Source of the DNA: an uncultured Clostridia bacterium
GTDB lineage: Bacteria > Bacillota > Clostridia > Christensenellales > UBA1242
Assembly (NCBI GenBank): GCA_947626175.1
Contig: CANQRE010000040.1
Coordinates: forward strand, 1-7,286
DNA length: 7,286 nucleotides
Direction: 5' to 3'
A program made the translations under genes and the position numbers. The notes beneath the pieces are model-generated. The model saw only the letters and a program-made list of their open reading frames with translations. It made no database searches and was not told the DNA's origin. Of the stretch, positions 6,829-7,286 are shown piece by piece; positions within the stretch are counted from its first letter, which is position 1, and each line of letters opens with the position of its first letter.

Positions 6829-7286
6829 TTGTCACCTCTAACGCTTTTTCAATTTTTTCAATCAGTTTGTTTTCATGAAGCAAAACTGCTTGCTCAATTG
6901 ACGAAGCAATGTTATTTCTATTGGATGTTCCATGATTTTTGATAACAAGCTTTTTGCATCCCAAAAATGGACATCCGCCGTGGCTGGATTGAACGTCAAC
7001 GCGTTGTTTTAGGTCCTTAAACGTTTTTTTCATAAACAAAGCGCCAATTTTGCTCCAAAAATGGCTTTTTATTGAGCGTTTCATATATGACATCATTGCG
7101 GCAATCGCCCCTTCGGACGCCTTTAAAAGCACGTTTCCGGCAAAGCCATCGGCCACAACAACATCAACGTTTCCTTGCATGAAATCACGCGCTTCAATGT
7201 TGCCAACAAAATTTAGGGCTGAATTTTCCAAAAGAGGAAAAGCTTGTTTTGTCAGTTCATTGCCTTTGTGCTGCTCAGCCCCATTT
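6815..7286 (-). CDS. plsX: Phosphate acyltransferase PlsX, C-terminal half (5'-truncated by the window)
   Basis: PlsX converts acyl-ACP and phosphate to acyl-phosphate, the acyl donor for PlsY in phosphatidic acid synthesis. It is a peripheral membrane enzyme. Only the last 156 codons are present, of a usual length near 330 residues. The frame is open to the right edge, beginning NGAEQHKGNEL, so the TTG at 7231 is an internal Leu codon and not a start. Family motifs are NGAEQHKGNE (visible residues 1-10), LNFVGNIEARDF (24-35), DVVVADGFAGNVLLKASEGA (41-60) and the closing FLGCKKLVIKNHGTSN (107-122). The Gly/His-rich loop SHGGCPFLGC (101-110) differs from the usual form with YGGAPLLG-like residues. 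The gene ends at TGA 6815-6817, overlapping rnc by 14 nt with no acpP between them. A FapR site or other promoter would lie outside the window. Confidence 0.96.
   Translation of the reverse strand, partial: NGAEQHKGNELTKQAFPLLENSALNFVGNIEARDFMQGNVDVVVADGFAGNVLLKASEGAIAAMMSYMKRSIKSHFWSKIGALFMKKTFKDLKQRVDVQSSHGGCPFLGCKKLVIKNHGTSNRNNIASSIEQAVLLHENKLIEKIEKALEVTNAAS
6832..6838 (-). promoter_or_regulatory. Ribosome binding site of rnc embedded in plsX
   Basis: The minus strand reads GAGGTGA then CAA and ATG 6828. The GAGG core lies six bases from the start codon. The same bases encode Glu-Val near the C-terminus of PlsX, so the overlap probably couples translation of the two genes. Confidence 0.7.

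Noticed and set aside
6815..7231. plsX starting at a TTG codon at 7231
   Set aside because: The frame is open to the right edge and encodes the conserved PlsX segment NGAEQHKGNEL before this codon, so the gene is cut by the window and does not start here.

Overview
The window is one AT-rich bacterial segment in which every supportable gene lies on the minus strand, so it reads from right to left. It holds the conserved cluster plsX (partial) - rnc - smc - ftsY, then an intrinsic terminator, then a sporulation-type sigma factor gene resembling sigK, then a 3'-truncated gene of uncertain function that runs off the left edge. The plsX-rnc-smc-ftsY order, the AT-rich composition, the strong AGGAGG-type ribosome binding sites and the sigK-like gene together point to a Bacillota (Firmicutes) genome. 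It is probably an anaerobic, clostridia-like lineage that can sporulate or descends from one that could. I cannot name the genus.

Right part (about 1706-7286): a compact housekeeping operon. PlsX makes acyl-phosphate for phospholipid synthesis, RNase III processes double-stranded RNA, Smc compacts and helps segregate chromosomes, and FtsY is the membrane receptor of the signal recognition particle. The genes overlap or nearly touch (plsX/rnc share 14 nt, rnc-smc are 15 nt apart, smc/ftsY meet at TGATG), which implies co-transcription and translational coupling. The acpP gene often found between plsX and rnc is absent, as is the ylxM-ffh pair that often follows ftsY. The operon ends in a GC-rich hairpin with an eight-U tract.

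Left part (1-1656): the sigK-like gene has a GTG start fixed by a good Shine-Dalgarno sequence and an N-terminal extension that looks like the pro-sequence of sigma-K. Its ribosome binding site sits in a perfect 8-bp hairpin, just downstream of a CATAnnnT element resembling a sigma-E/sigma-K -10 box. Between the sigma gene and the last gene lies a clear vegetative-type promoter (TTGCCA, 17-bp spacer, TATAGT). The last gene is an open frame of at least 275 codons that begins at 827 and has no stop inside the window. It faintly resembles the non-catalytic, diadenylate-cyclase-like sensor domains (DACNV type), but this is a guess.

I found no RNA gene, CRISPR array, insertion sequence or prophage part. 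Most of the window is ordinary core genome. The parts worth a second look are the control region of the sigma gene and the unrecognised truncated gene.
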